A stretch of DNA of 64,000 nucleotides from Beijerinckia mobilis (GTDB lineage: Bacteria > Pseudomonadota > Alphaproteobacteria > Rhizobiales > Beijerinckiaceae), in contig NZ_JQJH01000004.1 in the NCBI RefSeq assembly GCF_000745425.1, positions 62,001 to 126,000 on the forward strand, written 5' to 3'. Below the pieces are notes generated by a model. That model saw nothing but the letters and a program-made list of their open reading frames with translations. It was not told the DNA's origin and ran no database searches. Made by a program: the position numbers and the translations under genes. Positions 17,312-26,673 of this stretch are shown piece after piece (positions within the stretch are counted from its first letter, which is position 1; every line of letters begins with the position of its first letter).

Positions 17312-17899
17312 TTACAACACGCCCTTGGTCGAAGGAATCTCGCCTTTTTGGCGTTCATCGAGCGTCACCGCCACACGCAAGGCCCGCGCAAGGCCCTTGA
17401 AGGAAGATTCGGATATGTGATGGGCGTTTTCGCCATAAAGGGTTTCGACATGGATATTGGCGCCGACATGGGTGGTGAAGGCTTGAAAGAATTCACGCAC
17501 GAGTTCCGTGTCGAAGGTCCCGATCTTGTCACGCAGAAAATGCGTACGGAAGACGAGAAAGGGACGGCCGGAAACATCGATGGCGACGCGCGTCAGCGTT
17601 TCGTCCATCGGCAGGAGGACATCGGCATAACGGGTGATACCGGCACGGTCGCCGAGCGCCTGACGGATCGCCTGGCCCAGCGCGATGCCGGTATCCTCGA
17701 CCGTATGATGATCGTCGATATGGAGATCGCCCTTCGCGTGGATCGTTATATCGATCAGGGAATGCCGGGCGAGTTGTTCGAGCATGTGATCGAAAAAACC
17801 GATGCCGGTCGAAATTTGCGCAATGCCGCGTCCGTCGAGGTCGACGCTGACCTCGATTGCGGTTTCCTTGGTCTTGCGCGAAACGGCGCCGGTACGCAT
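17312..17899 (-). CDS. hisB: Imidazoleglycerol-phosphate dehydratase
   Basis: 195 residues, the normal length for monofunctional bacterial HisB. It dehydrates imidazole glycerol phosphate to imidazole acetol phosphate (step six of histidine synthesis) using Mn. Metal-binding and active-site motifs are present in both repeats: [33 protein letters not shown], and later [20 protein letters not shown]. It is first gene of the cluster; the upstream region carries a 47-bp perfect palindrome. Confidence 0.96.
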   Translation of the reverse strand: MRTGAVSRKTKETAIEVSVDLDGRGIAQISTGIGFFDHMLEQLARHSLIDITIHAKGDLHIDDHHTVEDTGIALGQAIRQALGDRAGITRYADVLLPMDETLTRVAIDVSGRPFLVFRTHFLRDKIGTFDTELVREFFQAFTTHVGANIHVETLYGENAHHISESSFKGLARALRVAVTLDERQKGEIPSTKGVL

Positions 17900-18491
17900 G
17901 CTGCCTCGTCCTCACTTCGTCAGACTCTGGTGCGTTTCGGATCTCTCTGAAATGCACCCGCCAAAAACAATGGATTTTCCAACCAATGGAATCGCGACGC
18001 GATTCCATTGGTTGGAAAATGCCCTCGAGCAGACCGCCGATCTTCCTCGGAGGCAGATCGGCTCCTTGCCGACTTCTAGCCCATCATGCCGTTCAAGGGG
18101 AAGGTTCAAGTGTGAAGTCAAGTAGAAATACCAAGCTCAAAAGTCCAGAAGAAGAATTGTTTCGATCGTGCCAGCGGTTACCTGATGCTGATGGTTTGCG
18201 CGACACGGTGCGACGAAAAATACAATGAAAGAAAAGACGCGGGCTCATTTCGCGGAGAAACGCGGCAATGCGGATGGATCCCGATAGGCCATTTGGCAAA
18301 GGGCAGTCTCGGGCACCGCTCGCTGACGATTTTCTCGTCGCCGGAAGCACTAGCGGGATTGGTCCAGGAATTAGCTTCGAGCTGGACTTTGGCCTTGCGG
18401 AAGACAGGCTCTTCCGGATCGACCCCTTGCGCAGCTCGCCGCTGCCTCATAGATGAGATTTTCTTAGCGACGACGAGGTTCTGGAGTTTCG
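17900..18491. other. Divergent intergenic region hisB/hslV
   Basis: No supported gene. It serves as the promoter region for hisB (minus) and hslV (plus). Besides the palindrome at 17974-18020 there is an 8-bp stem around 18037-18063 (GCCGATCT/AGATCGGC). Confidence 0.5.
17974..18020. repeat. 47-bp perfect palindrome upstream of hisB
   Basis: Bases 17974-17996 are the exact reverse complement of 17998-18020, around one central A. The centre reads GGAATCGCGACGCGATTCC; similar AATCGC-N3-GCGATT cores occur at 48249-48265 and 58531-58545. It begins 75 bp upstream of the hisB start, so could act as a hairpin in the leader, an operator, or a mobile REP-like element. Confidence 0.75.
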
Positions 18492-19085
18492 ATGCGCGAT
18501 TATCCGCCTTTTTCGGCCGCTTTAGCGGGCCAGGGGCCTGAAAGCTGGCATGGCACGACCATTTTGATGGTCAAGAAAGGTGGGCGTACGGTGATCGGAG
18601 GCGATGGCCAGGTGACGCTTGGCCAGACGATCGTCAAGGGCAATGCGCGCAAGGTCCGGCGGCTTGCCAAGGGAGATGTCATTGGCGGCTTCGCTGGCGC
18701 CACGGCGGATGCCTTCACTCTGTTCGAGCGGCTTGAGGCCAAGCTGGAGCAATATCCCGGACAATTGATGCGCGCCTGTGTCGAACTCGCCAAGGACTGG
18801 CGCACCGACCGCTATCTGCGCCGGCTTGAGGCGATGATGCTCGTCGCCGATAAACAGGCGGGGCTCGTGCTGACTGGGAATGGCGATGTTCTCGAACCCG
18901 AAACCACCGGGAACGGGAGCGTCATGGGCATAGGATCGGGCGGCAATTATGCCCTGGCGGCTGGCCGAGCCTTGCTTGAGACGGAAGTGGACGCGGAAAC
19001 GATCACCCGCCGGGCTTTGGAAATCGCCGCGGATATTTGCGTCTATACGAACCGCAATCTGATTATCGAAACGATCGAGGCCTAA
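18492..19085 (+). CDS. hslV: ATP-dependent protease peptidase subunit HslV
   Basis: 197 residues from ATG 18492, with GGAG six bases upstream. HslV is a proteasome-like threonine protease forming two hexameric rings capped by HslU. The mature N-terminal Thr is the first T of [11 protein letters not shown], so the preceding 20 residues (longer than usual) would be removed. GGDGQVTLG and the C-terminal [15 protein letters not shown] segment are typical. It is followed after 57 bp by hslU in the same direction. Confidence 0.97.
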   Translation: MRDYPPFSAALAGQGPESWHGTTILMVKKGGRTVIGGDGQVTLGQTIVKGNARKVRRLAKGDVIGGFAGATADAFTLFERLEAKLEQYPGQLMRACVELAKDWRTDRYLRRLEAMMLVADKQAGLVLTGNGDVLEPETTGNGSVMGIGSGGNYALAAGRALLETEVDAETITRRALEIAADICVYTNRNLIIETIEA

Positions 19086-19142
19086 GAGCTCCGAGCTGTT
19101 TCGGCGTCCGGTCTTTCCTCTATCTCTTACATTGTTGGCTTC

Positions 19143-20450
19143 ATGTCCGATTTTTCCCCGCGTGAGATCGTTTCCGAGCTCGATCGTTATATCGTCGGCC
19201 AGCATGATGCCAAACGCGCCGTGGCCGTGGCGTTGCGCAATCGCTGGCGTCGCCTGCAGCTCGAAGGTCCGATGCGCGACGAAGTTTTGCCGAAAAATAT
19301 TCTGATGATCGGTCCGACCGGCTGCGGCAAGACCGAGATAGCCCGGCGTCTGGCGCGGCTCGCCAATGCGCCATTCCTCAAGGTCGAGGCCACGAAATTC
19401 ACCGAGGTCGGCTATGTCGGCCGTGATGTGGAGCAGATCATCCGTGATCTCGTCGAAACGGCGATCATCATGGTCAAGGCGGAAAAGCGTAAATCCTTCG
19501 AGACCAAGGCGCTCCAGGCAGTCGAGGAGAGATTGCTCGATGCTCTTGTCGGCGCCAATGCCTCACAATCCACGCGCGATGCGTTCCGCAAGAAATTGCG
19601 CGATGGTGAATTGGAAGACAAGGACGTCGACATCGAACTGGCGCAGCCCTCGCCCAACCTGCCGATGTTCGATTTGCCGAATATGCCGGGATCTGCCATC
19701 GGCGCCATTTCGATTGGCGATATTTTTGCGAAATCTCTCGGCCGTTCGACCAAAAGGCGGCGCAGTACGGTAAAGGACGCGCGCGAACCTCTGCTTGCGG
19801 AGGAGAGCGAAAAGCTGATGGATCAGGAGCAGATTGTCGCCCAAGCGCTCCAGGCAGTTGAAAACAACGGCATCGTCTTCCTCGATGAGATCGACAAGAT
19901 TTGCGCGCGAGAAGGACGCGGCGGCGCCGACGTCTCCCGTGAAGGCGTTCAGCGCGATCTTCTGCCGCTCATCGAGGGTACCAGCGTTGCGACGAAGCAC
20001 GGTACCATCAAGACGGATCACATTCTCTTCATAGCTTCGGGGGCTTTTCATGTCTCGAAGCCGTCAGATCTCCTGCCGGAATTGCAGGGACGCCTGCCCA
20101 TACGCGTCGAACTGCAGCCCCTGAACGAGGACGATTTCAGACGTATTCTGACGGAAACGGAAGTGAGCCTCATAAAGCAATATGAAGCTTTGCTCGCGAC
20201 GGAAGGCGTCTCGCTGATCTTCACACCGGAGGCTGTCGGGAGCCTCGCCAAGGTCGCGGTGCAGGTCAATTCAAACGTCGAAAATATCGGCGCGCGGCGT
20301 CTGCAGACCGTCATGGAACGCGTGCTCGATGAAGTCAGCTTCACTGCGCCCGATCGCGCGGGGCAGACAATTACGATCGACGCGGATTTCGTGGAAAAGA
20401 ATATCGGCGATCTCGCGCGTAACACCGATCTGAGCCGGTTCATCCTTTAA
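19143..20450 (+). CDS. hslU: ATP-dependent protease ATPase subunit HslU
   Basis: 435 residues, standard HslU length. It is an AAA+ unfoldase that feeds substrates to HslV. The start [20 protein letters not shown], Walker [16 protein letters not shown] (about residues 58-72), Walker [12 protein letters not shown] and the C-terminal [16 protein letters not shown], whose end inserts into HslV, are all present. It forms an operon with hslV. No strong ribosome site is seen before ATG 19143. Confidence 0.97.
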   Translation: MSDFSPREIVSELDRYIVGQHDAKRAVAVALRNRWRRLQLEGPMRDEVLPKNILMIGPTGCGKTEIARRLARLANAPFLKVEATKFTEVGYVGRDVEQIIRDLVETAIIMVKAEKRKSFETKALQAVEERLLDALVGANASQSTRDAFRKKLRDGELEDKDVDIELAQPSPNLPMFDLPNMPGSAIGAISIGDIFAKSLGRSTKRRRSTVKDAREPLLAEESEKLMDQEQIVAQALQAVENNGIVFLDEIDKICAREGRGGADVSREGVQRDLLPLIEGTSVATKHGTIKTDHILFIASGAFHVSKPSDLLPELQGRLPIRVELQPLNEDDFRRILTETEVSLIKQYEALLATEGVSLIFTPEAVGSLAKVAVQVNSNVENIGARRLQTVMERVLDEVSFTAPDRAGQTITIDADFVEKNIGDLARNTDLSRFIL

Positions 20451-20624
20451 CGGCGATCCGGCAAGTCGGCGCCGTGTGAGGCAAGGCATTCACAGAATGT
20501 CCGTGACCGCGACGATAAAGCAATAAGGAAGGAAAGAAATCGCTGCTGAAGCAAACTGCTGTGGAACAATGAGGAGGCGATTAAGGCGGGCTACACGATT
20601 CCGCATCCCGCCATCACGCTGGTT

Positions 20625-21257
20625 TCATTGTTTTTCCTGCAGCTTTTGTTCCTGTTGTTGTTCATAGCGATCAAGCTTGCGGATTTCTTTTTCGCGTTTC
20701 TTCTGTTCCTCTGCCGCTTTGCTGTCTTCCTTCGCCGTTCCGGGAAGTCCGCTCTCGTGGTCCTGATGCTCCGTCTTTGCGCCTTCCTCGCGCGCCCGCT
20801 CATAACGGGAGGAGATGTCGTCTATACTCGGGACCGTGGTGGCATCCGGATTATTATTCTGTGTTCCGGAATTGACCGGCCATTTCTGCAACGGTTGGAA
20901 GGTCGTCATTTCACCTTCCTGGTTCATTTCGAGGCAAGTCAGCACTTCGACATAGCTCGGCATCACCGACGCGCTGGAGGCGACGCAATGTTCCCGGTCC
21001 TTCGGCTTGAATTTATGCCACATGGACTTCAATTGCTGGCGGGCCTGCATCTCGTCTTCCATGCAGCCGCGAAAGGAGCGTTGCATGTCGTCGCCGCTAT
21101 AATTCTTGGCTTCGTTGCAGGTCGATTTGATGTCGAGCACGGGGACGCCGTCATTGGAATCGACGCTCTTGCGCTTTGCCGCTGAGGCCGGCAAGACCGG
21201 ACAGGCGAGCAGGAGAATGGCGGTCAGGATCGTGCTACGCGACAGATAGGCTGGCAT
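20625..21257 (-). CDS. Secreted hypothetical protein with Glu/Lys-rich C-terminal tail
   Basis: 210 residues from ATG 21257, which has AGGAG six bases upstream. A signal peptide is clear (hydrophobic ILTAILLLACPVLPASA, cleavage around residue 26). The mature part has two possible disulphide cysteines (STCNEAKNYSGDDMQRSFRG, CMEDE...; CVASSASVMPSYVEVLTCLE), then a long charged helix rich in E, K, Q and R from about residue 150 to the end. The KxYS-DDMxxSFRGCMEDExxARxQLxxxW pattern is shared by small periplasmic alphaproteobacterial proteins of unknown function. Convergent with hslU. Confidence 0.75.
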   Translation of the reverse strand: MPAYLSRSTILTAILLLACPVLPASAAKRKSVDSNDGVPVLDIKSTCNEAKNYSGDDMQRSFRGCMEDEMQARQQLKSMWHKFKPKDREHCVASSASVMPSYVEVLTCLEMNQEGEMTTFQPLQKWPVNSGTQNNNPDATTVPSIDDISSRYERAREEGAKTEHQDHESGLPGTAKEDSKAAEEQKKREKEIRKLDRYEQQQEQKLQEKQ

Positions 21258-21461
21258 AAGATTCTCCTCCACACCTCGGACGACGAGGGGGAACCGGTAC
21301 AATAAGGTGATGCGTCTAAAGCATCAAACCGGCAAAGAGAAAATATCGGTTTGATGTTCCACTTTCATGATGAAGCGTGGAAATGCCCGCTTCTTCCGAC
21401 GCTTGTCCCACCATGTGCCAAGCCACTGAATCGGCTCCAGCCTGGCGGAAGGAGCCGTTCA

Positions 21462-22235
21462 TCAGAGCCCAGCTACCTTGGCCGGCTGTTTGCTGCCGAG
21501 GACGACGACGCGCGCACCGACGGAAACGCGCTGATAGAGGTCGATGACGTCCTGATTGATCATGCGGATACAGCCGGACGAGACACTCTTGCCGATGGTC
21601 CAGGGCTCGACCGTTCCATGGATACGATATAATGTATCCTTGTTGCCCTGCCACAGATACATGCCGCGGGCGCCGATCGGATTGCCGGGACCACCCGCCA
21701 TGCCGAGCCCGCTCTGCAATTGCGCCATCTTCTTTTTGAGTTCGGGTTGGCGCTCGTACATTTCCTTCGGCGGATACCAATCCGGCCATTCGCGCTTGAA
21801 GTTGATGGTCGCCTCGCCGGACCAGCCAAAACCTTCACGCCCGACGCCGACGCCGTAACGCATGGCCTTGCCGTCTTCTTCGACGAGATAGAGATAATGA
21901 TGCGGCGGATCGATGACGATCGTCCCGACAGGCTCTTTCGTTGAGTAAGTGACTTCCTTGCGCAGGAAATTCGGATCGACAGTAGCGACCTTAATGCCTG
22001 AAACCGGGAATTTTTCGTCTTTGATCGGACCATACATGGAATCATAATTACCGGCCTTCACGACCGGATGTGACGGCTTATCCGAGCTCTCCGCCACTTC
22101 ATCAGCGGGAACAGCTGGCTGGCTGGGGAGCGCCGCCTGCAGATCGGGTTCTTCATCATCGGCACAGCCGCCGAGCGCCAGGGCACCGAGTGCTAGGGAA
22201 CCGATCAAAAGCAGATGGCGACTGGACATAAGCAT
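21462..22235 (-). CDS. L,D-transpeptidase (YkuD domain) lipoprotein
   Basis: About 257 residues from ATG 22235 (ATG 22229 also possible). A lipoprotein signal (LLLIGSLALGALALGGC, lipobox LGGC) anchors it to a membrane. The YkuD domain begins around GTIVIDPPHHYLYLVEEDG. The active site reads IHGTVEPWTIGKSVSSGCIR followed by M, with catalytic Cys and upstream His intact. Such enzymes make 3-3 peptidoglycan cross-links or attach proteins to peptidoglycan. It lies 204 bp beyond the start of the secreted gene at 21257, on the same strand, but is not clearly co-transcribed with it. Confidence 0.92.
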   Translation of the reverse strand: MLMSSRHLLLIGSLALGALALGGCADDEEPDLQAALPSQPAVPADEVAESSDKPSHPVVKAGNYDSMYGPIKDEKFPVSGIKVATVDPNFLRKEVTYSTKEPVGTIVIDPPHHYLYLVEEDGKAMRYGVGVGREGFGWSGEATINFKREWPDWYPPKEMYERQPELKKKMAQLQSGLGMAGGPGNPIGARGMYLWQGNKDTLYRIHGTVEPWTIGKSVSSGCIRMINQDVIDLYQRVSVGARVVVLGSKQPAKVAGL

Positions 22236-22541
22236 GGGCGCAACGTCTAAGCTGGATGATGGACGCCTACAAGTAGAAAGAAACCGCTCCACTCGATAGT
22301 GCCAAGGAGACACAGAGAGGACTTTTATGTGTCGCTCCAGCGCAATTTGGCAAGTCTTTCTCTTGCAAACCTGTCTCTTGTGCGCGTGTTCCCGGCAAAT
22401 CTTCCTCCCGGAAGTCTTTGCATGGTGAAATAAAGATAAGGGGAAATTGTTTCGCGGTGCGCCGGGAGCGAAACCCGCTCATCCGATGGCGGATCAACGG
22501 AATTTCCCTCTTGAGCGCGCCAGCACGCAGTCGCGGAGCGG

Positions 22542-22570
22542 AAGGGCGATGATCGAGGCTCATCGCCCTT
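22542..22570 (-). terminator. Hairpin after typA
   Basis: AAGGGCGATGA and TCATCGCCCTT pair perfectly (11 bp) around a seven-base loop, 12 bp after the typA stop. The T-run after the stem is weak, so it may be a Rho-assisted or bidirectional terminator. Confidence 0.55.
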
Positions 22571-22582
22571 TGATATTGGCGA

Positions 22583-24403
22583 TTACGCGCTTTCTTTGGA
22601 GCGGGTGGCGCGCTTGCGGTCGTTCGGATCAAGCAGCGTCTTGCGCAGCCGGATCGATTTCGGCGTGACCTCGACGAGTTCGTCTTCCTCGATATAGGCG
22701 AGCGCCCGTTCGAGCGTCAGCTTGATCGGCGGCGTCAGCTTCACGGCCTCATCCTTGCCAGCGGCGCGGATATTGGTGAGCTGCTTGCCTTTCAGCACGT
22801 TGATTTCGAGGTCATTGTCGCGGGTATGTTCACCGACGATCATGCCGCGATAAACCTTTTGGCCCGGATCGATCATCATCGGACCGCGATCCTCGAGCTT
22901 CCACATCGCATAGGCGACGGATTCACCCTGATCGTTGGAAATCAGGACGCCGTTGCGGCGGCCGGTGATCTCCCCGCGCCATGGGGAATAGGAGTGGAAC
23001 AGGCGGTTCATGATGGCGGTGCCGCGCGTGTCCGTCAGCAATTCGCCCTGATAGCCGATGAGGCCGCGCGTCGGCGCATGGAAGACGAGACGCAGGCGAT
23101 TGCCACCCGAGGGGCGCATCTCGATCATATCGGCCTTGCGCTCGGACATTTTCTGGACGACCACGCCGGAATGTTCTTCATCGACGTCGATGACGACTTC
23201 CTCGACCGGCTCCAGCAATTGCTTGGCATCCTCGTCGCGCTGATAGACAACCTTGGGCCGGGAGACGCCGAGTTCGAACCCTTCGCGGCGCATGGTCTCG
23301 ATCAGGATCGCGAGCTGCAATTCGCCGCGTCCCGAAACGATGAAGGATTCACCACCGGGAGAATCCTCGACCTTGAGCGCGACATTGCCTTCGGCTTCCT
23401 TCAGGAGACGGGCGCGGATCATGCGGCTCGTGACCTTGTCGCCTTCGGTGCCGGCAAGCGGCGAATCATTGACGAGGAAGGTCATCGACAGGGTCGGCGG
23501 ATCGATCGGCTGCGCTTGCAGCGGCTCGCTGATTTCAGGAGCGCAGAGCGTGTCGGCGACGTTGAATTTCTCAAGGCCCGCAATGGCGATGATATCTCCG
23601 GCCTCGGCTTCCTCGATCGGCGCCCGTTCAATGCCGCGGAACGCGAGGATCTTGGAGACGCGGCCCTGCTCGACGACATTGCCGGCGCGGTCGAGAACCT
23701 TGACCGCCTGGTTGGGCTTCACCGAGCCAGAGAAAACCCGTCCGGTGATGAGACGGCCAAGATAGGGATTGGATTCGAGCAGCGTGCCGAGCATGCGGAA
23801 GCCGCCCTCGCCAATCGTTGGCGGTGGCACGTGTTTGATGACGAGATCGAACAGCGGACCCATGCCGTCTTGCGGCCCTTCCGGGCTATCGGCCATCCAG
23901 CCCTGTTTGGCGGAGCCGTAGAGAATTGGAAAATCGAGCTGTTCGTCAGTGGCATCGAGGGCGGCGAAGAGGTCGAAGACTTCGTTCACCACTTCGCTGA
24001 TGCGGGCGTCGGGCTTGTCGACCTTGTTGATGGCGACGATCGGCTTCAGGCCAATCTTCAGCGCCTTGCCGACGACGAATTTGGTCTGCGGCATCGGGCC
24101 TTCCGCCGCATCGACGAGCACGATGGCGCCATCGACCATGGAGAGAATGCGTTCAACCTCACCGCCGAAATCGGCGTGGCCGGGCGTGTCGACGATGTTG
24201 ATCCGGGTATCCTTCCAGGCGATCGAAGTCGCCTTGGCCATGATCGTGATGCCGCGTTCCTTTTCCAGATCGTTCGAATCCATGACGCGCTCGGCGACCC
24301 GCTGATTTTCGCGAAAGGCGCCGGATTGTTGCAGGAGACGGTCGACGAGGGTCGTCTTGCCATGGTCGACGTGGGCGATGATGGCGATATTCCGCAGATC
24401 CAT
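22583..24403 (-). CDS. typA: Translational GTPase TypA/BipA
   Basis: 606 residues from ATG 24403 (MDLRNIAIIAHVDHGKTTLV), the expected length. TypA is a ribosome-binding GTPase related to EF-G that matters for ribosome assembly and stress adaptation. The G1 motif AHVDHGKT, G2 region ERGITIMAKATS, G3 DTPGHADFGGEVER and G4 NKVDKPDA are all intact, followed by domain II, domain V and the C-terminal domain (VEVTPKSIRLRKTLLDPNDRKR). It stands alone with a hairpin downstream. Confidence 0.97.
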   Translation of the reverse strand: MDLRNIAIIAHVDHGKTTLVDRLLQQSGAFRENQRVAERVMDSNDLEKERGITIMAKATSIAWKDTRINIVDTPGHADFGGEVERILSMVDGAIVLVDAAEGPMPQTKFVVGKALKIGLKPIVAINKVDKPDARISEVVNEVFDLFAALDATDEQLDFPILYGSAKQGWMADSPEGPQDGMGPLFDLVIKHVPPPTIGEGGFRMLGTLLESNPYLGRLITGRVFSGSVKPNQAVKVLDRAGNVVEQGRVSKILAFRGIERAPIEEAEAGDIIAIAGLEKFNVADTLCAPEISEPLQAQPIDPPTLSMTFLVNDSPLAGTEGDKVTSRMIRARLLKEAEGNVALKVEDSPGGESFIVSGRGELQLAILIETMRREGFELGVSRPKVVYQRDEDAKQLLEPVEEVVIDVDEEHSGVVVQKMSERKADMIEMRPSGGNRLRLVFHAPTRGLIGYQGELLTDTRGTAIMNRLFHSYSPWRGEITGRRNGVLISNDQGESVAYAMWKLEDRGPMMIDPGQKVYRGMIVGEHTRDNDLEINVLKGKQLTNIRAAGKDEAVKLTPPIKLTLERALAYIEEDELVEVTPKSIRLRKTLLDPNDRKRATRSKESA

Positions 24404-25808
24404 ATGTGATTGTTCCAAATGAAAAGATCGAATCGTGACGCCGTTGGGGCGGATCGGAAGCAAGTAGCGTGGCGCACTTCAAGAGGATCGGCCGCCGGTC
24501 CATTCCGCTTGTGCGGGCAAGGTGCAGAGGACATACCCTATCGCGCCCATATATCAAACGAATGATGTCTCAAACAGGCGGCGTAGGCACCCTGGGCTCA
24601 GGGAATGTCGCGTGTCGCAGGTTCCGATGGCCGAGGCGGTTCCTCGACAAATGAGAGCCTTTCCAATGCTCTGTTTTTCTGGTGACGCTAGAAAACCAGA
24701 TTTGCACTCCACGGGCCGGAGCTGGATGCGAGAGTCCAGACCAGTTCTGTTCCGGCAAGCAGGATCAGATTTTGGACCGCATGGCGGGACATCGCCTTCG
24801 GCTCTGAACGTCAACGAGGCATGGGAGAAGAGACAATCCCCCATTGATGCTGCGCCGGACAATTTGTGCAACGCGGCAAACCGACAGCAATATTTATGCC
24901 ATAAATTGATCCCTGCAAGGGTTTATGGCTGGATCGATTCAACCGAGAGGGTTTTTGAAGAGCGTTTTTTTGTAAAGTTGAATCGCTTCATGTCCAAATG
25001 CTCGAACAAATTCAGACTCGTTACAAAGAATCTGGTCTTTTGCGAAGCTGCTTGGAACAAATTGCGCTACTCTTGAATGGAAACAGGATTTCCCGTTGAA
25101 ACAAACGGAACCCCTGCTGAGGGATTGTTAATTTCGAGCATTCTCGATTTGGATAGACTTAACAGAACGGTTCAAAAAACTTGAAAATGCCCGCATGTCT
25201 TAAGGAATCTGTTCGGCAATATCCGAACATGCCAGCTTATGCGGCAATATCGGCGTAAGAACAGGATCATCGCGCCAAATGATCCTGTCCTATAGCCTTA
25301 ATGCCGTTTGTTTGTTCTGGCTTGCGTTTGTTCTGGCTTAAATGTCCGCGTGCAATCACTGACATTTGCCAAACACTTCTGCCGAAACAGGTTCTGCAAT
25401 GAAACCGGCTGATCAGGAGATCCTGCTCCGGTTATGCGAAGCTGACGCGGCTCTGACGCATCAGAACCGCCCAGCTGCCATCCTCCAACTCGGGTCCACG
25501 GAGTCGACGGAAAGCCCTCAATCGTTGCGCCAGCTTATACTGTAAACGAATCGACTTTGGAAGCCTGCTCAAGCGGCACAAAGGTATTTTTATGAGCGTT
25601 GCCGTATTTTTGTGCATTCTATCAAGGCTTCAGGGCTCTCGCCTGTGGATCATCGCTTTTCCGCATTTCGCGCATGCGGCTGAGAATCAGTTGGCTCGGG
25701 AGATGAGGCTGATGACCTTCCCTTAGCGACGAATCGGAGCCAACAGGAACGAGATCGTCGTTGGCGGCTTTCGCAGCATCTTGAAAATTCGTCTATTCGG
25801 CTCCTCCG
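24404..25808. other. 1.4-kb gene-free region
   Basis: No open frame here looks like protein, and codon use is not gene-like. It holds the hairpin at 25261-25288 and a 13-base direct repeat (TTTGTTCTGGCTT at 25311-25323 and 25327-25339). An unrecognised small RNA is possible but unsupported. Confidence 0.5.
25261..25288. repeat. 10-bp stem hairpin in gene-free DNA
   Basis: ACAGGATCAT pairs with ATGATCCTGT around an eight-base loop. It is far (over 500 bp) from the nearest gene end, so it is not an ordinary terminator of the HAD gene, which is read in the opposite sense and ends at 25809. Confidence 0.5.
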
Positions 25809-26645
25809 TCAGTGGGCGGAATGCCGTTTCAGACGCGGCAGGATGAAGGTTTCAACGGCGCGAGCGAAACCCTCGTGCCGATTGTCCGCTGCGACAGCAT
25901 CTGCTTTCGCTTTCACGGCTTCGGTTGCATTGCCCATGGCAATTGAAAAGCCTGCCTTGGCGAACATCGCGAGATCATTCGCCATATCGCCGATGACCGC
26001 GACCTCGGAAAGCGGCACGTTGCAATAGGCGGCGAGCTTCTCGACCGCATGGCCCTTGTCCGCATCGCGCGGCGTGACATCGACATAATAGGCTTGTGAG
26101 CGATGCGCATTGGCCTTGCCGGCGAGATTAGCTTCGAGGATCGCCTCGCAAGCGGCGACCCTCGTAAAATCCCGCGATGAACCGACGATTTTGGCTGCCT
26201 GGCCGAAGAGGCCGGAAAAATCGGCGACGGTGATCGGAGCCACTCCAATGGCGTGCTGCTCATGGGCGACATAGGCACCTTTGTCGTCGAGGAGGTACCA
26301 CTTGTCCTGTGTGAACAGCCAAACCTCGAGATCCTGCGCCAGAATCGTGGCAATGGATTCCTGCGCGCAAGCTTCCGGCAGGAGATCAAGGGCAAGACAT
26401 TGGCCGTGTGGGTCGACGATCATGCCGCCATTGAAGGCAGCGAAGGGCAATGTCAGGCGCAACGGCTCGATCAGCGTGCGAAAGCCCTGCGGTGGCCGGC
26501 TTGATGCCAGAGCGAAGGGCAGCCCGTATTCTTTGAGGGTGTTCACGGCGGCGATGGTGGCTGGAGTCAGCCTTTTGTCGGGGGTGAGCAGGGTGCCGTC
26601 TACATCCGACACGAACAGCGAGATCGGTGCTTTCGCCTCTCTCAT
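25809..26645 (-). CDS. Cof-type HAD-superfamily sugar-phosphate phosphatase
   Basis: 278 residues. HAD motif I is FVSDVDGTLLTPDK (nucleophile and acid Asp), motif II is in FALASSRPP, the Lys of motif III is in DKGHAVEKLA, and motif IV is VIGDMANDLAMFAKAG. The large type IIB cap lies between. This is the Cof/YidA class of cytosolic phosphatases acting on sugar phosphates and related compounds; exact substrate is unknown. It follows zwf by 28 bp on the same strand, so it is probably co-transcribed with tkt-gnd-zwf and may dephosphorylate a pathway intermediate or side product. Confidence 0.88.
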   Translation of the reverse strand: MREAKAPISLFVSDVDGTLLTPDKRLTPATIAAVNTLKEYGLPFALASSRPPQGFRTLIEPLRLTLPFAAFNGGMIVDPHGQCLALDLLPEACAQESIATILAQDLEVWLFTQDKWYLLDDKGAYVAHEQHAIGVAPITVADFSGLFGQAAKIVGSSRDFTRVAACEAILEANLAGKANAHRSQAYYVDVTPRDADKGHAVEKLAAYCNVPLSEVAVIGDMANDLAMFAKAGFSIAMGNATEAVKAKADAVAADNRHEGFARAVETFILPRLKRHSAH

Positions 26646-26673
26646 GGCGATTTCCGAGCGGGAACGTTACAAT

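Noticed and set aside
22826-24409. 527-codon open frame antisense to typA, and similar long frames antisense to murA, gnd, pncB and lptD
   Set aside because: These are shadows of high-GC genes whose sense-strand products are certain.
24522-25076. 184-codon open frame in the gap after typA
   Set aside because: Composition is non-protein-like, with no motif and no ribosome site; treated as chance.
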